The notes: generated by a model not told the origin, from the letters alone. 64,000 bases of DNA from Enoplolaimus lenunculus (GCA_030248215.1 JASANG010003596.1:1-64000), one strand, 5' to 3'; counted from the stretch's first letter, positions 14,901 through 29,700 are shown. Translations and numbers: made by a program.

Positions 14901-17900
14901 TTTGTCAATGGCTGAACAAAGTCCGACTGAACTGCTTTAGGTTTCAATGGCGTTGTATTCATTTACAAGTTAAATTTTCTCAGCGTCAATAGAATTCACG
15001 AAGTGTTTATCACACTTACCATTTCGAAGCCAATTAAATAATATATCTTTATCAGAGCAATCAAGCGTCTATTAGTTTCAACGTGTTAAGAACCAAATTG
15101 TTCGTAAATAAATTCAAGTGAACAGCACTGGAATATACACGTATGACAGCAGTGTTTTCAGCAAATTGTGTAGTCCACCGGCCAAATAGTAAATTAGTAG
15201 TTTGCAACAAAACGATGTCTCGTCGTGGCCACCAAATGTTATTGTTACATAAGCACCAGTTATAAATTCACGCCCAAGTGTCCATTTTATTCGTTGTTAA
15301 GTTTTTAATAGGAAAATTCAACACGAATACAATCTCCAAACAGAATGAATAATCAAAATCAAAACCAAAAATTACCAAAATTAAATTAAAAGATATTCGT
15401 TTTATCGAATGAAAAATATCAAATTAATTTCACAAAATTATATAATTTTTAGAATTATACCATCACAGAAAATTTCAATGCAAAACACGTTACTGGTCCT
15501 CCTGCAGCCTCTATTACGTCTTCAGAAACTACGAGCTCATCAAGTAATGGTATCGATGTGTAAGTAGCAACCCCTGTCTGGCGGATTAGGTATCTGATCC
15601 ATCGTAGATTGAGCCGAAGAATCCTGCATAGAGAAACGTCACAGCTAAATGAGATTGAAATGCCAGTAATAGGGTGATATAGGGGTAATTTAGCAGGAAG
15701 TAGTGAAAATATCTACAACGCAATACCTAGTTGGAACTCCGGTGCTGATTTCTCATCGATAGACAGTCTTGCGAATCTGTATCGTCCGACTACGTTACCA
15801 ATTGTTAAAAGTGATAAATCCAGGAGTGAAGGCTATTGTGTTCCTAACATCAAGGTAACTGCTTTCGTGAAGTCCAATCCAGGAAATACAGGTAACCACA
15901 TTCTAATTGAGGCGAATTGTTAGCTTATCCTTTACAAATATGTGGATTTTCGTACAATTTGCCTTGAAAGTAATCCAGGGTGGTATTGCTTTAACAATTA
16001 CATCAATGTATATAGCTTCTGCTAAAATTAGCAACAGCTTTTTTCAAAATGTTAGGGCAACTGTTGAAACAGTTCCAAATCAACGCATTCGTCCTGAGGT
16101 AGCTTCGCAAACTGAGACAGCGACATACACTAGATTCGATCTACGAGATCTATCCAAATTGTAGCTACTATTGTGTGATTCTGCGCAGGGTGCGACCGGA
16201 TCGCAAACAACCGGATACCGGAACCGGATAGTGATTTTTTACCGGAACCGGAGCTGGATGTTAACCGGATAGTGTTTTTAAATCAATCAATTTTTAGAAC
16301 GTTAATGCGTCAGTAAATGTTAATTATCTTTAGTAATCGGAATATTGCGTTTATATAAACAGCGTGTCCTAATACTTGAAAATAATTGTGTGGAGCTGCA
16401 TATAATTGGTTTGTTTCTATAATAAATTCGAATCGCTGCATTTAACCATAATATGCAAAAAATACTGCTTTAAACCGAATTATTCGTTGACACAAATATA
16501 ATGCACGCAAAATATATGAAGATGTTGTCGCAACAAACATAAAGCACAAGGTAATAACACAGAATACACCAAGGTAATGTAAATTTGGAAAATTTTCTAC
16601 TTTATTTGTCATCTTTTCTCGTACCAATTAAGACAACTCAACAAAATATCACAACAAGATGCTGTATATCTTACAAATTCCCTCCCTAATCGCCACGTTA
16701 CTAACCAAAACATGTTCGGACAATCAAAGTATGGTCAAACACCTTATCGGTTCTGGTGGACTACTGTATACTTACATGTAATCGGACTGAAAACATAACA
16801 TCTCACAACATAATTTACAATAATTTGAGATTTACGAAATCACCGGAATCCAGCATCCGGTAGGTTTATACCGGATACCGGAACCGGATGCGGGTTTTTT
16901 GCCGGATAGTAAACCGGAGCCCGATATCTGGTCGCTCCTTGCTTCTGCGAGATCAGTTTAACGAATATCGCGAAGAATTGACACAAACTCGCTGTCAGAA
17001 CTCTGAACTAATTTTTTAAATGAGAAGAATTTTATACTGCGTAGAGCTTTTTTGTATAATCTCATTAGTTTTTTCCGTAGCTGTTGAAACGGTTTCGTGG
17101 GCAAGAGGGTGGGGCCAAAACCCTTTAGTTTTGATGTACTTGTCGAAAACACAGCGCATTCGATTTAAAAAGGGTATGTGAAAGAGGGTAGGTGTAAAAA
17201 TTACAGACATGAAGCTAGTGCCACGGATGTTAGTATCTGACATGAAAAACCCTTAGTTTCCATGTGTTTATCGAAAACATAGCGTATTTCATTTAACAGG
17301 GCATATGGGACAAAGGGTGGGTCTAAAAATTATAGACATGGAATTAGTGCCACGGATGTTAGTATCTGACATGCAAAAATTGTAGTTTCAGTGTGTTTAG
17401 CAAATGGATGCAGTATTTTATTTAACAGGGGATGGGTTTTGAGAAGTCCCAGATTAGAGACACGGATCCTACGTACTGTCTTACAAAACCTTTAGTTTCA
17501 GTGTATTTCATTTATAAGGGCAAGTGGAGAAGAGGCGGGCTTGGAAAACAAAAAAGAGTGATTAGTTGATAGATTTTTTCGCTCAACAGAAGCTATAACA
17601 AAGTGGCTGATTCATGTTACTTTGCAAAGCGTATGACTTTACAATCAGTAAAAAATACTTGTGAATTTGCTGAACTTACTGCAATCTTGCAGGATAATCT
17701 GTCTTTAAACAATTTGGGCAGATCGATAAAAAATTCTTGAAACACAAAACCAAAACTAACAGCAATCCTTCAATCAAAAATTAATGAGATTGATTTCGCT
17801 TTAAATTCTGTGCTTTTGTACTAATATTCTGACTCAAAATAAGATAACGAGATGAAAATTTGACGAATTTGACCTAATTATTTACCTAAAATTTTACAAA

Positions 17901-20900
17901 TATATAACTGTCGCATGATCTTGTTTTCTAAAATTTGCTGCTTAACATAGCTTATTCCAGGTACTAAAATTCTAGCTTGCATGTTGTAACAAATTAGCAC
18001 GTGATATCAAAGTTTCACATAACGACATGAAAGTTTTTCAAATTTGACGTAATTGTTTGCCTAAAATTTTACAAATACTACAGTCGCGTGATCTTGTACT
18101 CTAAACTTTGCCGCTTAAGTTAGCCTATATTCCAAGCACTAAAATCCCAGATTGCTTGTTGTAACTGGCACGCTAACCTAGGTTAGCGAATTAGGACGTC
18201 ATATCATTCGCAGTTTAGTAATTCAAAATCTTAACGTCTCTTCATGTGAATGGCGTATGTATATGCCTCCGCGACAGAAGCGCTGTTGCACAAAATACAG
18301 TTGTGAATTGATGAGCCACTTTATTCAGATGTACAATTGGCTTGCGGAAAACGATACTGTGTGTGACATGGCTGGCTATGACTACCTCTTGAAAATGTTG
18401 TACTTTTGCTCAGAAGACACTGCAGACATTCAAACCAATTTTCTGAAACCAACCACATAATTTTAAATTGAGGAAGTTACAGTGTTTAATTTTCGGTCAA
18501 TTTCAACATAACCAAATATTTTAAATTAGTAAAACTGTAAACGAATCTTGATTCATTCAGAGCTTTTTTCAAACAACCAATGCTTTCAATGTTTGAGGTG
18601 TTTTCATTTTCTATTTTTATGAAATGTATTATATAATTTTGGTTTTTTCAATAAAAGCATCAATTGGATATTGAAAAAATAAATACCGCTTACGTATTTG
18701 TTGATTGTGCAAGCCAGAGTCATGTTATTGAGTGTTACATGTCAACTTTTTTCGATTATGGGCTTACACACTATCACGTGGCGCTTACGAAAACAATCGT
18801 ACACCGCCCGATTTACAGCATAACAAAATCAGACTTTATTTATGACCTATTCTTCTCCAGAAACTAAAACATCACACAGAGTGACCCTTGAATAGATGGT
18901 TTGCTATGATAATAAGCGTGTTATTAGTTATCTCTAATCCCAAGTAGCATCATAAGATGACTTACTGAACTGGTGGGATGGAAATTGAAAACTTATCTAT
19001 CACCCTACAACAGGTCCTGAGCTTTTCACAGATTAGCATTGAGGGGGCAATCCAAGAGTAAGGAACTGTAGATTTATGGTATTACAACAAAATTTCTTTC
19101 CTCAGCCCGATTTTATTGGAGACCAAATTATAGAAGAACAAATATAGGTATTTCTGAACCAATACTTTTTATGAACCTAAAATTATCAAATTTTTGGATT
19201 GCTAGCTTCTTTTTTCAAACAAATTACGGCTGTAACTTCTAGACTCTGCTGGAGAACCAGTACAAAAAAGAATTTAAATCGCTGTGTTTGATGTTTTAGT
19301 TTCTGGACAATATTATATACAAAATTTTAAGCTATATAAAGGTGTATGGGAGATGGGGTGGGCACATGTCTGCATAACACGCAGAAGCAAATTTACTCAC
19401 GACGATATTATGATTTGGTGAGCATTCACCGTAAAAATTAAAAAGTGGCATGGTCCATTATTAACCTAGCGATCTATATTAGAAGCAACGTTACACAATT
19501 GTTGCATGGTCACTTAAAACATTTGTAGAAGAGCGTTAGAAAGATTATATCCATTATATCATTAAATTTAAGCTTCCTGATAGTATTCCACACAGTTTTA
19601 AATAGTTAGCTAGGTTATCGGTTAACCATGCCACTTAATGAAAAAAAAATTGAAAAAAGTAAAAGTGCAATGTGGGATGGGGGTGGGTACCTTTCTCCAT
19701 AAGATGCAGAAGTTACCGTTGTATCATAACAAACTGTTCAGGAGCATGCGGGATGAGGGAGGCCACCAATACCTTAGCATTGCAATTTGAGAAACTAACG
19801 TCAGGTTAGAATAGCTTCGGAAAATTGTAAATGAGCTTAGCAAAGTATACGTAGCTTAGGTTGGTAGACATGACCCTCATCCCACAATTACTGAAAACGC
19901 TAGCGAATGGCAACAGCGGACGATCAACATTTTATCAAAACAAGTGACGAATGGGATTCAAACGGTGACGATTGGGATCGCGTAGTGTGGGCGAAATAAA
20001 CCCTAACGAGATCCAAAGATCTACTTAACCATGTGAGTTGAGCGGCGTGGGTAATTTTTTAGCACTTATTCTATGAACTGCCTTTCCCTAATCATTGCTA
20101 TTACAACTATTAGTGACCAAGAAAACCCCATAGGGACAGTCACTTACGACTGTCTTTAGGGGGTTATAACTACTCATATTGTTCAAGTTATTTGCTTGCA
20201 ACTGTTTCGAATACCTGATACAACAACACCACTACAATATTTTAATAAAAATGAGACTTAAACATATTTTGTGTTATTGCTATATTGTTAAAATTGAGGT
20301 CCTAGAACAAATTCACTTATCACTATTTACAGTACTCAGTGTTTCCTAATTATAGTTATATTATGTAGTTCCGTTCACAGTAAAACTTCTAATTTGAATT
20401 CACAATGTTAGAAAATGAATTTTTAAAATATATTTTATTGAACTACACCCGAAATAAATTGTATTAATTTGTCAACGCACAGAAATACATTTATAACGAA
20501 AATGTCAATTCCATTTCGGACTGTAAACGTACAAAAAATATCTGACAAGCCATAATACCATAGCTGGATGTCGTTTTTTTTGCTGAATCAGTATATTAGG
20601 CAGCAACTTAAACTACACCTAATTCAACAATACTAAGACCAATTCCAGTTTGAGTTAATGCAAGGTCCAGAAACAGCTAATAATGCGCCGTTCACAATAA
20701 TTTTGTCAACGGTGCCACAAAATCTGCTATAGCCCAGGGCTATCACAAGGTCATTTTCAAAACGAGCTCGTGACAGCCCAGGGCTATAAGAGATTTCTCT
20801 TATAGCACAGGGCTATCAGACGTCACCACTTTCCCCAAAACTCGAGATAGCCCTGGGCTATAACGAAAATTTACCGATGCCTATTCTTATTTTGAAATTT

Positions 20901-23900
20901 GGCCGATGCCGAACCGATGCCGATTCCAACTTTAGTACACCATGCTTAATAAACTGATAAAATACTACATTACATCGTTATATGAAGACTTAAACCTAAC
21001 CATCATAAACGATTATAATTTTAGACGAACGGTTTATTTCAATTAATTTTTTCAAACACAAACGCAAGAAAGATATCAGTCTTCCTGACCGGACACATTG
21101 AAATGCGCCCAGAAAAGAAATTGATTGCATACAAACTGACTGTTATAAGCAAAAACTATCGGCAAAGAATCGGCAATTTTTTTACAGTGCCGATGCCGAT
21201 ACTGACGGAAACTGCCGATTATTACGGATGCCAATTAATCGGTACATCCCTAACATGTGTGTTACAAAATTGGACACCTCTCGACGTAAGGTTTAAAATT
21301 TTAAGACCAAACTCAAACAAGTTTAGAATTTTAATCCTTTAACTTTCAGTAGAAAAAGGTTATTAGAAGTTTTGTGGCAAACAGCAATTTTCGAAGTTGG
21401 ACCGAACTTCGGCGCATAATTTACCTGAGCAAACATTTGTATACCCGATCATATGCGCCCACATTGACGACAGTGGCAACTAAGGACCGTACGATGCGTT
21501 CGCGGGCCAGCCGAATATGTAGCGACACATCTGATACACATGAAGGCTCGTCCGCATGCAAATTTACCATAATATGAGCTAAGCTGACACCCCATGTTGA
21601 ATGGTGTTCATGCTAAAACATGTTGAATGGTGTTCAGCTAAAACCACTCAAATATTATCAAAATTTTTTGTTCAAATGACGGCGACTATTCGTAATGCTT
21701 TCACGTTTTATAACCGGACTATAGAACAACTGTAACCTGAAAAATACGACACTGCAAGAAAATTTTAAAATATACTTAAGGCCCTCATATAATTTTGAAG
21801 CATACAAATCATAATTACTAAGTAATGGCACAGCTATAAAGTGAAAAATGCACCTTGTACAGAATCGTACGCAAACCAGACCAGTCTTGTAATTTACACG
21901 CTACTTCTACTTGGTAAGGATGGTATTCTTTGGCATGGCTGGAATTTGACCTACAAAGATCGAAATATCTACGATATAAATACCGTTCAGTGTTGTGTAA
22001 GTGTAATATAAAGCAATTTGCGTAATACCTAGTTGTAGAACTAAAACCGCCCTATGCTAGCAATATTAATCAAAAGGCATAAGATACTACATTAGACATC
22101 GATGGTAGTGGCAAAAAACTACAAAACTAGTCTCCACAATTCCATCCGTAAAAGATAGCATATTCAACTGAGATAAAGAGTATAATTTGCGTATCAGCCA
22201 GGACATTTCCGAATGTAAATTGCCAACTATCTGTGGCGGTATAGTGTACTTGTCGCGTGCCGTTCTGGTTAACTTACAGTTGCTCGCATTTTGACAAATA
22301 TGACTGCGCGACCTCGTGCTGATTGAGTTTCATCAAACACTTGTACAATCCAAGATGCGCAGAAATACTCGTAGGAAATTTTTTCACCTCCTGGTAATGG
22401 AATGTTAGTGCTTCTGTATACTCTCCTAAATAAATCATAAAGCGATAGTTTCAAGTAGGCGCAGTTTTCTGTCCATCGTGTGAAAGTATTGTTTACCCAA
22501 AACATATTGTTAGTGTAACTACAGTACAAAATTGCATTCAAACATATTGTTAGCGTAACTACAGTACCAATTGCATTCCTTGTAACTCGTGTTTTTCACA
22601 ATTTCAACCAAACCACATATTTTCACTTATTCCCTAGCTAACACACTTTGAATGCGATTACATTATTAAAGACAATTAAAATACTAAATTTATTATAAAA
22701 TTTGAGAGTAGAATTTACCAGTGCTTTCCGCTGCCAAAATCTGTTCACGAATACCACACGTATCGTGTTTTCTTCTCAATGCCAAAGCACCATGCACTGG
22801 GTCAGCTTCGCCCAGACAAAAGTAAATTTCCTAAAACAAACTTACACAAGTCTCCGCCATTTAATAATTAGCACGAATTATGTGCGGATACAATGTACCC
22901 ACCAGGGTACGACCGGATATTAATTTACCGGGCACCGGAACTGTAGCCGGGTATTTGAATTTTTGCCGTAACCGGATATAACCGGATATAGCATGTGAAT
23001 AGGAATTTACTGAATTACCATGAATTGTTAGCTTGGATTTTTCATTCTATTTCAATAAGTGAAAAACCTAACCATTTTACGTACTTGCGCAGGTCCACTT
23101 GTCAAACGCAGTCTTATGGCATTTGGTACCACAACCGTAAACATCCAGCATCCAGTAGTTTTATCGGAGATACAAGAAGCGGATACGAATATAGATTTTT
23201 GCCCGATATTAAACTAGAACCGGATATCCGGTTGCACCCTGGTACCTGCACCGGAAATTTTTGACAGCATAACCATGAATTACCAGGTACAATAATTTAC
23301 TTCCATCCAGATATTGGAGGCTTTACTTTACACGCACTAGAATCCCAACAACCTTCGAATACGTCTGCTTTAAGCTAAAAAATGCTGCAAGTCAAATTAT
23401 TTTCGATCTCATACCGTTTAAACAAACCTGCATAAAAGATAAATCCAAAAACAAATTTTGGTCAAAGCTCCCGTTCTTCTTTGCTCTGTGCCATTTTATA
23501 CGTTCGTCAATAACTTTCGATTCCAGGACAAACAATGCTCGGCTGTAATCTTGACAGCGAAACGCAGCGCGCGCCACAGTGTCACTGCTAATTGGAGCAA
23601 TGATGTGTTTAATCAATGGAACGCACACTGCTGAAACAGGAATAACCAGAAACATAGACGCGATGGTTTCAAAGGTCAATATCCCCCTGAGGATTTTTGT
23701 TCAGAGGGATTTAGACAATTTCAGTACCCGTTTCCAAAATCGTGGCAAAGTCCAATGGAATAACCGTTAATAAAACATAAAAATAGTTAACACACCCTGG
23801 GACAGTCGTATGAAGCTGTCCCTAGAAGGTGTTCTTACAGAATTGCAGCTGTAACTGATGTCCGCTGAATTGGTCTTTAATTTTCAATGAAATTTCTGGT

Positions 23901-26673
23901 TGACATAGCATTTCATGTTTCGGCCATACATGGTGCGTTTTTGTATTGAGTTGAAGACTTGGTATCCAGTATGAGTTACTAGGTGTAACTCTAATAAGAT
24001 ACTTGACTTATTCCTAGTTGCACTTTGCCATGTTAAAGCTAAGTTTGGAATCGAAAGTATTCAAAACTCACCAAAATTTGTCTGTAAAACCCAGCCAATC
24101 AGTGATTAAAAAGTTTGAGTTATAGTTTTAAATAGGGATGAACCGATTAATCGGCATCGGTGATAATCGGCATTTTTCGTGAGTATCGGCATCGGCACTG
24201 CAAAAAATGACGATTCTTTGCCGATACTTTTTGCACATAATAGTCAGTTGGAATGCTATCAATATCATTTCTGGCCGCACATAAGTGTCAGGTCAGGAAA
24301 ACTGTTCTCTTTTGCGTTTGTGTTTGAAAAAATTGACTGAAGCAAACCGTTCTTATAAAATTGTAATCGTTTATGATGGTTAGGGATTAAATCTTCATAT
24401 AGTGATGTAATATAGTATCCTATCTGTTAATTAAGCATGGTGTACTAAAGTTGAAATCGGCATCGGCATCGGTTCGTCATCGGCAAAATTTTAAAATAAT
24501 CGGCATCGGTATCGAAATCGGCAAAGATTTTGGTATCGACACAACCCTAATTTTAAACCCTTAGTTTGAATTTTATGAAATTTGGATTTTCCCCTTCAAA
24601 CTTCTCTGTCTTGGAATGTTATAAAATAACGTTTAGCTGTAGACTATTTATTTGCTGAGTTTATTCCTACGCTTACATTTAACCTTAGAAGTTTGTTTTA
24701 AGCTAATGTTATAAGTTAAAATTAATATTGGGCGTACTTATTCAAAACATTTTAAGATTTGGTAATATATTGAATTCTGATTCAACGTTGCTGCTAATTC
24801 AAAAGTTCCGTGTCACCCTGATAAATCTGAAGATTTTAATATCTGTATCGGTTCTAAATGATCTTCTAAAATTATCATATTCTTCTCATTATTTCAAAGG
24901 TTGTATCAAATATTTAATCACAAGCTATATTTTGCCTGAAAATCAAATACAGGGACCACTAGCTATACAACTAACGACTTTCATCTGTACAATTTTGAGT
25001 TTCAAAATTTTAACCCGAATTTTCATTCGAACTGTTTTCATCTCCGGGCTAATATTTAGCCATCCGCACTTGTGTGCTAAGTTAATAAATCTACCTTCAT
25101 CACAGGTCGTAAAACAGAACCTTTGGTGCGGCCTCTAGTGAGCGAAGCTACGAGTAACGCTTCAACGGACGGCCGAAACTGTAGCCGCACTCTCGGCGCA
25201 GTGGGTAGCGAGGTGCCGTTGGGCAAAGTTGCCGGAGTGGAGCTTACTAACTGGCTGCACAAATGCGCTATAACAGCACAGAACCAATTTTTACATTATT
25301 CGACTTACCACACAAGCCGAATGGTAAAATTGTACAAAGAAAAGATAAGCCATCAAATTGCGCTGAATTAGCCGTTAATGGTGGAGTATCGTATATTGTA
25401 TATCTTTGATGTTTATATGCAGCTGAGTCGATAGTTTAAAATTTTTAACCTAAAATATAAAAAAAATTTTAACGAAAAATATTGTTCTATGTTCAACACA
25501 CATATTTCTTTGATAAGTACCGCGAGCAAAAGCAGGAGTCACCACCCGAGAGTGGTGACAAAAATACTTAGCTACTGGATTGGCTGTACGTTGTGGGTTT
25601 GAGCCCCACAGCGTTCATGGAAATTTTGTGAAGGGATCTATATGGTACTGCTTAACATAGAATTACTTAGCGCAATTGGTTGGTAAATGTGATATATGCT
25701 CTCTAGCTCATATGGTTTCGCAATATATTCATATACGTATATTGTAGGACCAATCTTACGGTATATACAGCTATTGTAGCGAAAAGTTTATATGGCTGTG
25801 CAACTCTTGGATAGAGCAGCAGACCGTTTTTATTTAGCCCAGTTGTGCAAGACAACCAGTCAATAATTTTTTATTGTCAGCAATAAACACATTGCGGTAT
25901 AAAATTAAATAATTGCTTTGTTTACCGCTCCTGGTCCTTGAAACTTTTTGCTTTTACAAATTCTACCACTTCAATACATAGGCAAAGCAAAGAAATATCC
26001 ATGGCTATGATTTCAAACACAGCTTTCGGTAGTAATTTTATCAACATTGTTCTATGAAGCCGAAACCTGATGGGTTCTATTGTTTTGCAGAAATTTTTGT
26101 ACCGTGCCCTGCAGTGTATATTGTTTATTATATACTTCGATTTTTAGATATTTAAAATCGACAGAATTTGTGTGAGCAAAATTTTCAAACCATTACAGAA
26201 TTTGTTTTGATCTCCCTACTAGTTTTTTACCAAGAACTCCGTTTTAATATAGTAGCCAAAAAATCACTTCAAGCCAGGGATCGACCGGATATTAATTTTA
26301 CCAGATACCGGAACCGGATTTAACCGGATATAGGATCTAAATTTGCACACTGTTGGAAGTATTTGAGTCGTGCAAATATATGCATTTATGAATTTAAGTT
26401 TAATTATTGGTTTGAATTTTTCACTCCATGTCAGTGTCCATTCATGAATTGCTCGGAATTACAGTCGCATCAAAATATCTAGTATTTTGACGTACAAAAA
26501 AGTTTTATAATATTTTGAACCACAACCACAAATATCCAGTATCCGGTAGGTTTATACCGGATACCGAAACCGGATACGGATGTCGGATTTAGCGGGATAT
26601 TAAACCGAAATCGGATATCCGGTTGATCCCTGCTTCAAGCTCTAATATTCAGTTTTACCAAGAAAACCATTTA

Positions 26674-26737
<64 letters not shown>

Positions 26738-29700
26738 GTCTCGAGTACATTTTAAGCATGACTATGCAGCTGGGTATATCCTGTATAATAATGTCTAATA
26801 TCTCGCGATGTAATTTTTGAATGTCAGTGTTTAAACAGTCCGGTATAAACTTTTGAACCGAACAAATAAATTTTTACACCATATGTAAATATACGGTTGC
26901 AAACAGTGGAACATCCGAACTTTAAATTATATTCAACGCTCATGAAGTTAAAATGAAATTCTGCCCTTTTTTAAGTATCTTGTATTAAAATTGGATTCGA
27001 CATTGACATCGGTTTTTAAAATAAAAACTGGTATCGGTAGCGGCAAATTATTCTATTGGATTTGACTTTTGCACTATTTTTTCACGATCGAATCCGAATC
27101 GCCACTTTTTACTGAATCCGAATCAAAACTTTTGTTGCCACCCTGGTCGGAATTGAGATTCAGACCGTCAAGTACCGAAGGATTTTGAATAATGATTCAG
27201 TGTGTTCCAGCTTAATTTCAAGACCGTGAACGTGTATTTTTCAAGGATCCATCTTAGTTAAAAACCAAACCCGATTCTGAACTATTAAATATTGTTGCCC
27301 CCAATTGATACATCCAAATCTGAATTTATTGCAGCTTTTTCAAAATAATTCGAAGTTTGGATTTGACTGGAATATACCTTTTCCACTTTTTACTGAATCC
27401 GAATCAAAACTTTTGTTGCCACCCTGGTCGGAATTGAGATTCAGACCGTCAAGTACCGAAGGATTTTGAATAATGATTCAGTGTGTTCCAGCTTAATTTC
27501 ATTCAAGACCGTGAACGTGTATTTTTCAAGGATCCATCTTAGTTAAAAACCAAACCAGATTCTGAACTATTAAATATTGTTGCCCCCAATTGATACATCC
27601 AAATCTGAATTTATTGCAGCTTTTTCAAAATAATTCGAAGTTTGGATTTGAATGGAATATACCTCTTATCTTACGTTATAACTTTGTTCACTTCATAATA
27701 ATGTTATAGGAGTTACCAGTTTGTCTGACGTCTGGTGCAGCTACTCTACAGTAACAACTACCAGAGTTGGACATTACCCGCGGGTAATCGCGGATCGGGT
27801 AAAAACTTTCAGACGCGGGTATACCCGTGGGTTAAGATTTAAAGATTTGTATCACGCGGGTAAAAAATTGGCAGTTTTACCACCGCCAACTTTTTATGTG
27901 TTAACGTACAAAACATACGCTAGTAACAACTGCAGTGACCCGAATAAAAGGGGGAACTGATATTTATTTGGCCTCTCCAGAGGGCACCCCCTGTTATTCG
28001 GTTACGGACTGTTATTTTTTAACCCGCCCCCCGCCGCATTCGACATATCTAGTATTGCAACTAACAGAAACGGACGCCGATTTTTACCAGAAACGGATAT
28101 CCTGTTACACCATGGCAAATACTCATCTGATATTCATACTAGCCAATATTCCTATGAACAACGCATATCTGTGCAATATATAAAGCAGGTTTGTGATGCC
28201 ATCATTCAGCTAATGAGGGGACGTGAACTTCTTCGAGTAAGCTTCCAGATGTTACGTAACGTGATATGGTCTGTTTTACTTCTGGTCAGATGCTGTGCAA
28301 TATTATACCGGTGCTTCATTTAGCTGGATTTCAAATTTTGTTGTTTCTCGTATTAACTTTGATGTGTGAAATTCACTGGAGCTATAAACGTAAAACTTCA
28401 TTAACGTGCAAAAATCACCGGGCAATCTTTAAAATTCTGGTTTAACTTCAGTCGCGGGTAAAAGAGGGGTCGCCGTTAGATCTTTTTAGCGCGGGTATAC
28501 CAGCGGGTAAGAAATTCATATTTGCGTGGGTAAAACGCGGGTCGGGTAAAAAATCCTTACCCACTTCTAACTCTGACAACTACATCAACTACAAGTATAA
28601 CAATAACAACAGTCTACGTATGGTGCCTGATACAGCTACTCAACAAAAGCATCAACAAGAACAACAGCAGCATGTTAAGAAATGGAGTGTTTTAGATAGT
28701 TGTTGAGAACATGAGAAGTATAGGGAAAGAAAATACTCCAAGGAACACCTTCCTAAGTTCGTGGTTACCAAAGCAACAAAATACTTTATACTTCGTACCA
28801 CAGAACAGGCACAATACGCGCAAAAGATCAATTAAAGTCAGTATGTCATATGCCCAAAATGGAATACGTACTCACCAGACTGCAAAGCGGAAATGGATTA
28901 TACCGGAATTGGAATCGGAACAGCAAATTAATACCGGAATCACAATCGGAACTATAAATTTTGCGACCATACGAATAATTTGTGTTAACAAGAGTGTAAT
29001 ATTGATTTCGGGTGTCTGTTGGCTGGCAACAATTCTCAAAAAAGTCGCATGAACAAATTGGCAATGATTTTTGTATCGAAAACAATTTGATAGATAAATG
29101 ATGCAGAATTTTTATACAACATATCACAGCAAGTAGGCCTAAAATTAAAATGTGGAAATTCCGATTCCGATTGATTATGCATTCGGAATCGGTAGTCGTT
29201 TTGAATCGGAATTCTAATCTGAATTAAAATTCCGATTGCACGCTGGTGCGTACTCCAAATTCCTAAATCGCTCCCGTTTGCCTTAATGAAATAATAGTGG
29301 AACTGATGCCCAAAAATCAAATAAAATATGAAGTATACGGATCCCTTACCGGTCACTCATTAAAATCGTACTATAAAATTTTGTGGTACCCTAATTCAAC
29401 TCCGAAAGCAGAAATATTCCAAATTTCCACACCAAAGCACCGCAGTTTGCACTAACAATTTCACCAAACGTTGCCAAAAAAATTACAATTCAGGACCAAC
29501 GAGGACTCTCTAATATTCGAAAGAAAACAGAATAAGTAAATTAATTTACGGTTTCTTTACGGAAGTAACTCTTGTGTGCAGGCAATAGTTTATGCACAAA
29601 CACAAGCGCTACCAAACAGGCTTAAAATAATCTAGGTACTCTCCATGCAAACTGAAAAGTAATTAGTCGCCTACAGACGTCTGTGCACGCAACTGCGCAG

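Noticed and set aside
24728-25138. 136-codon plus-strand ORF
   Set aside because: Ile/Leu-rich translation of AT-rich intron with no codon bias, domain or splice context.
26623-26820. ORF with a poly-Leu run
   Set aside because: Translation of the (TTA)n microsatellite.
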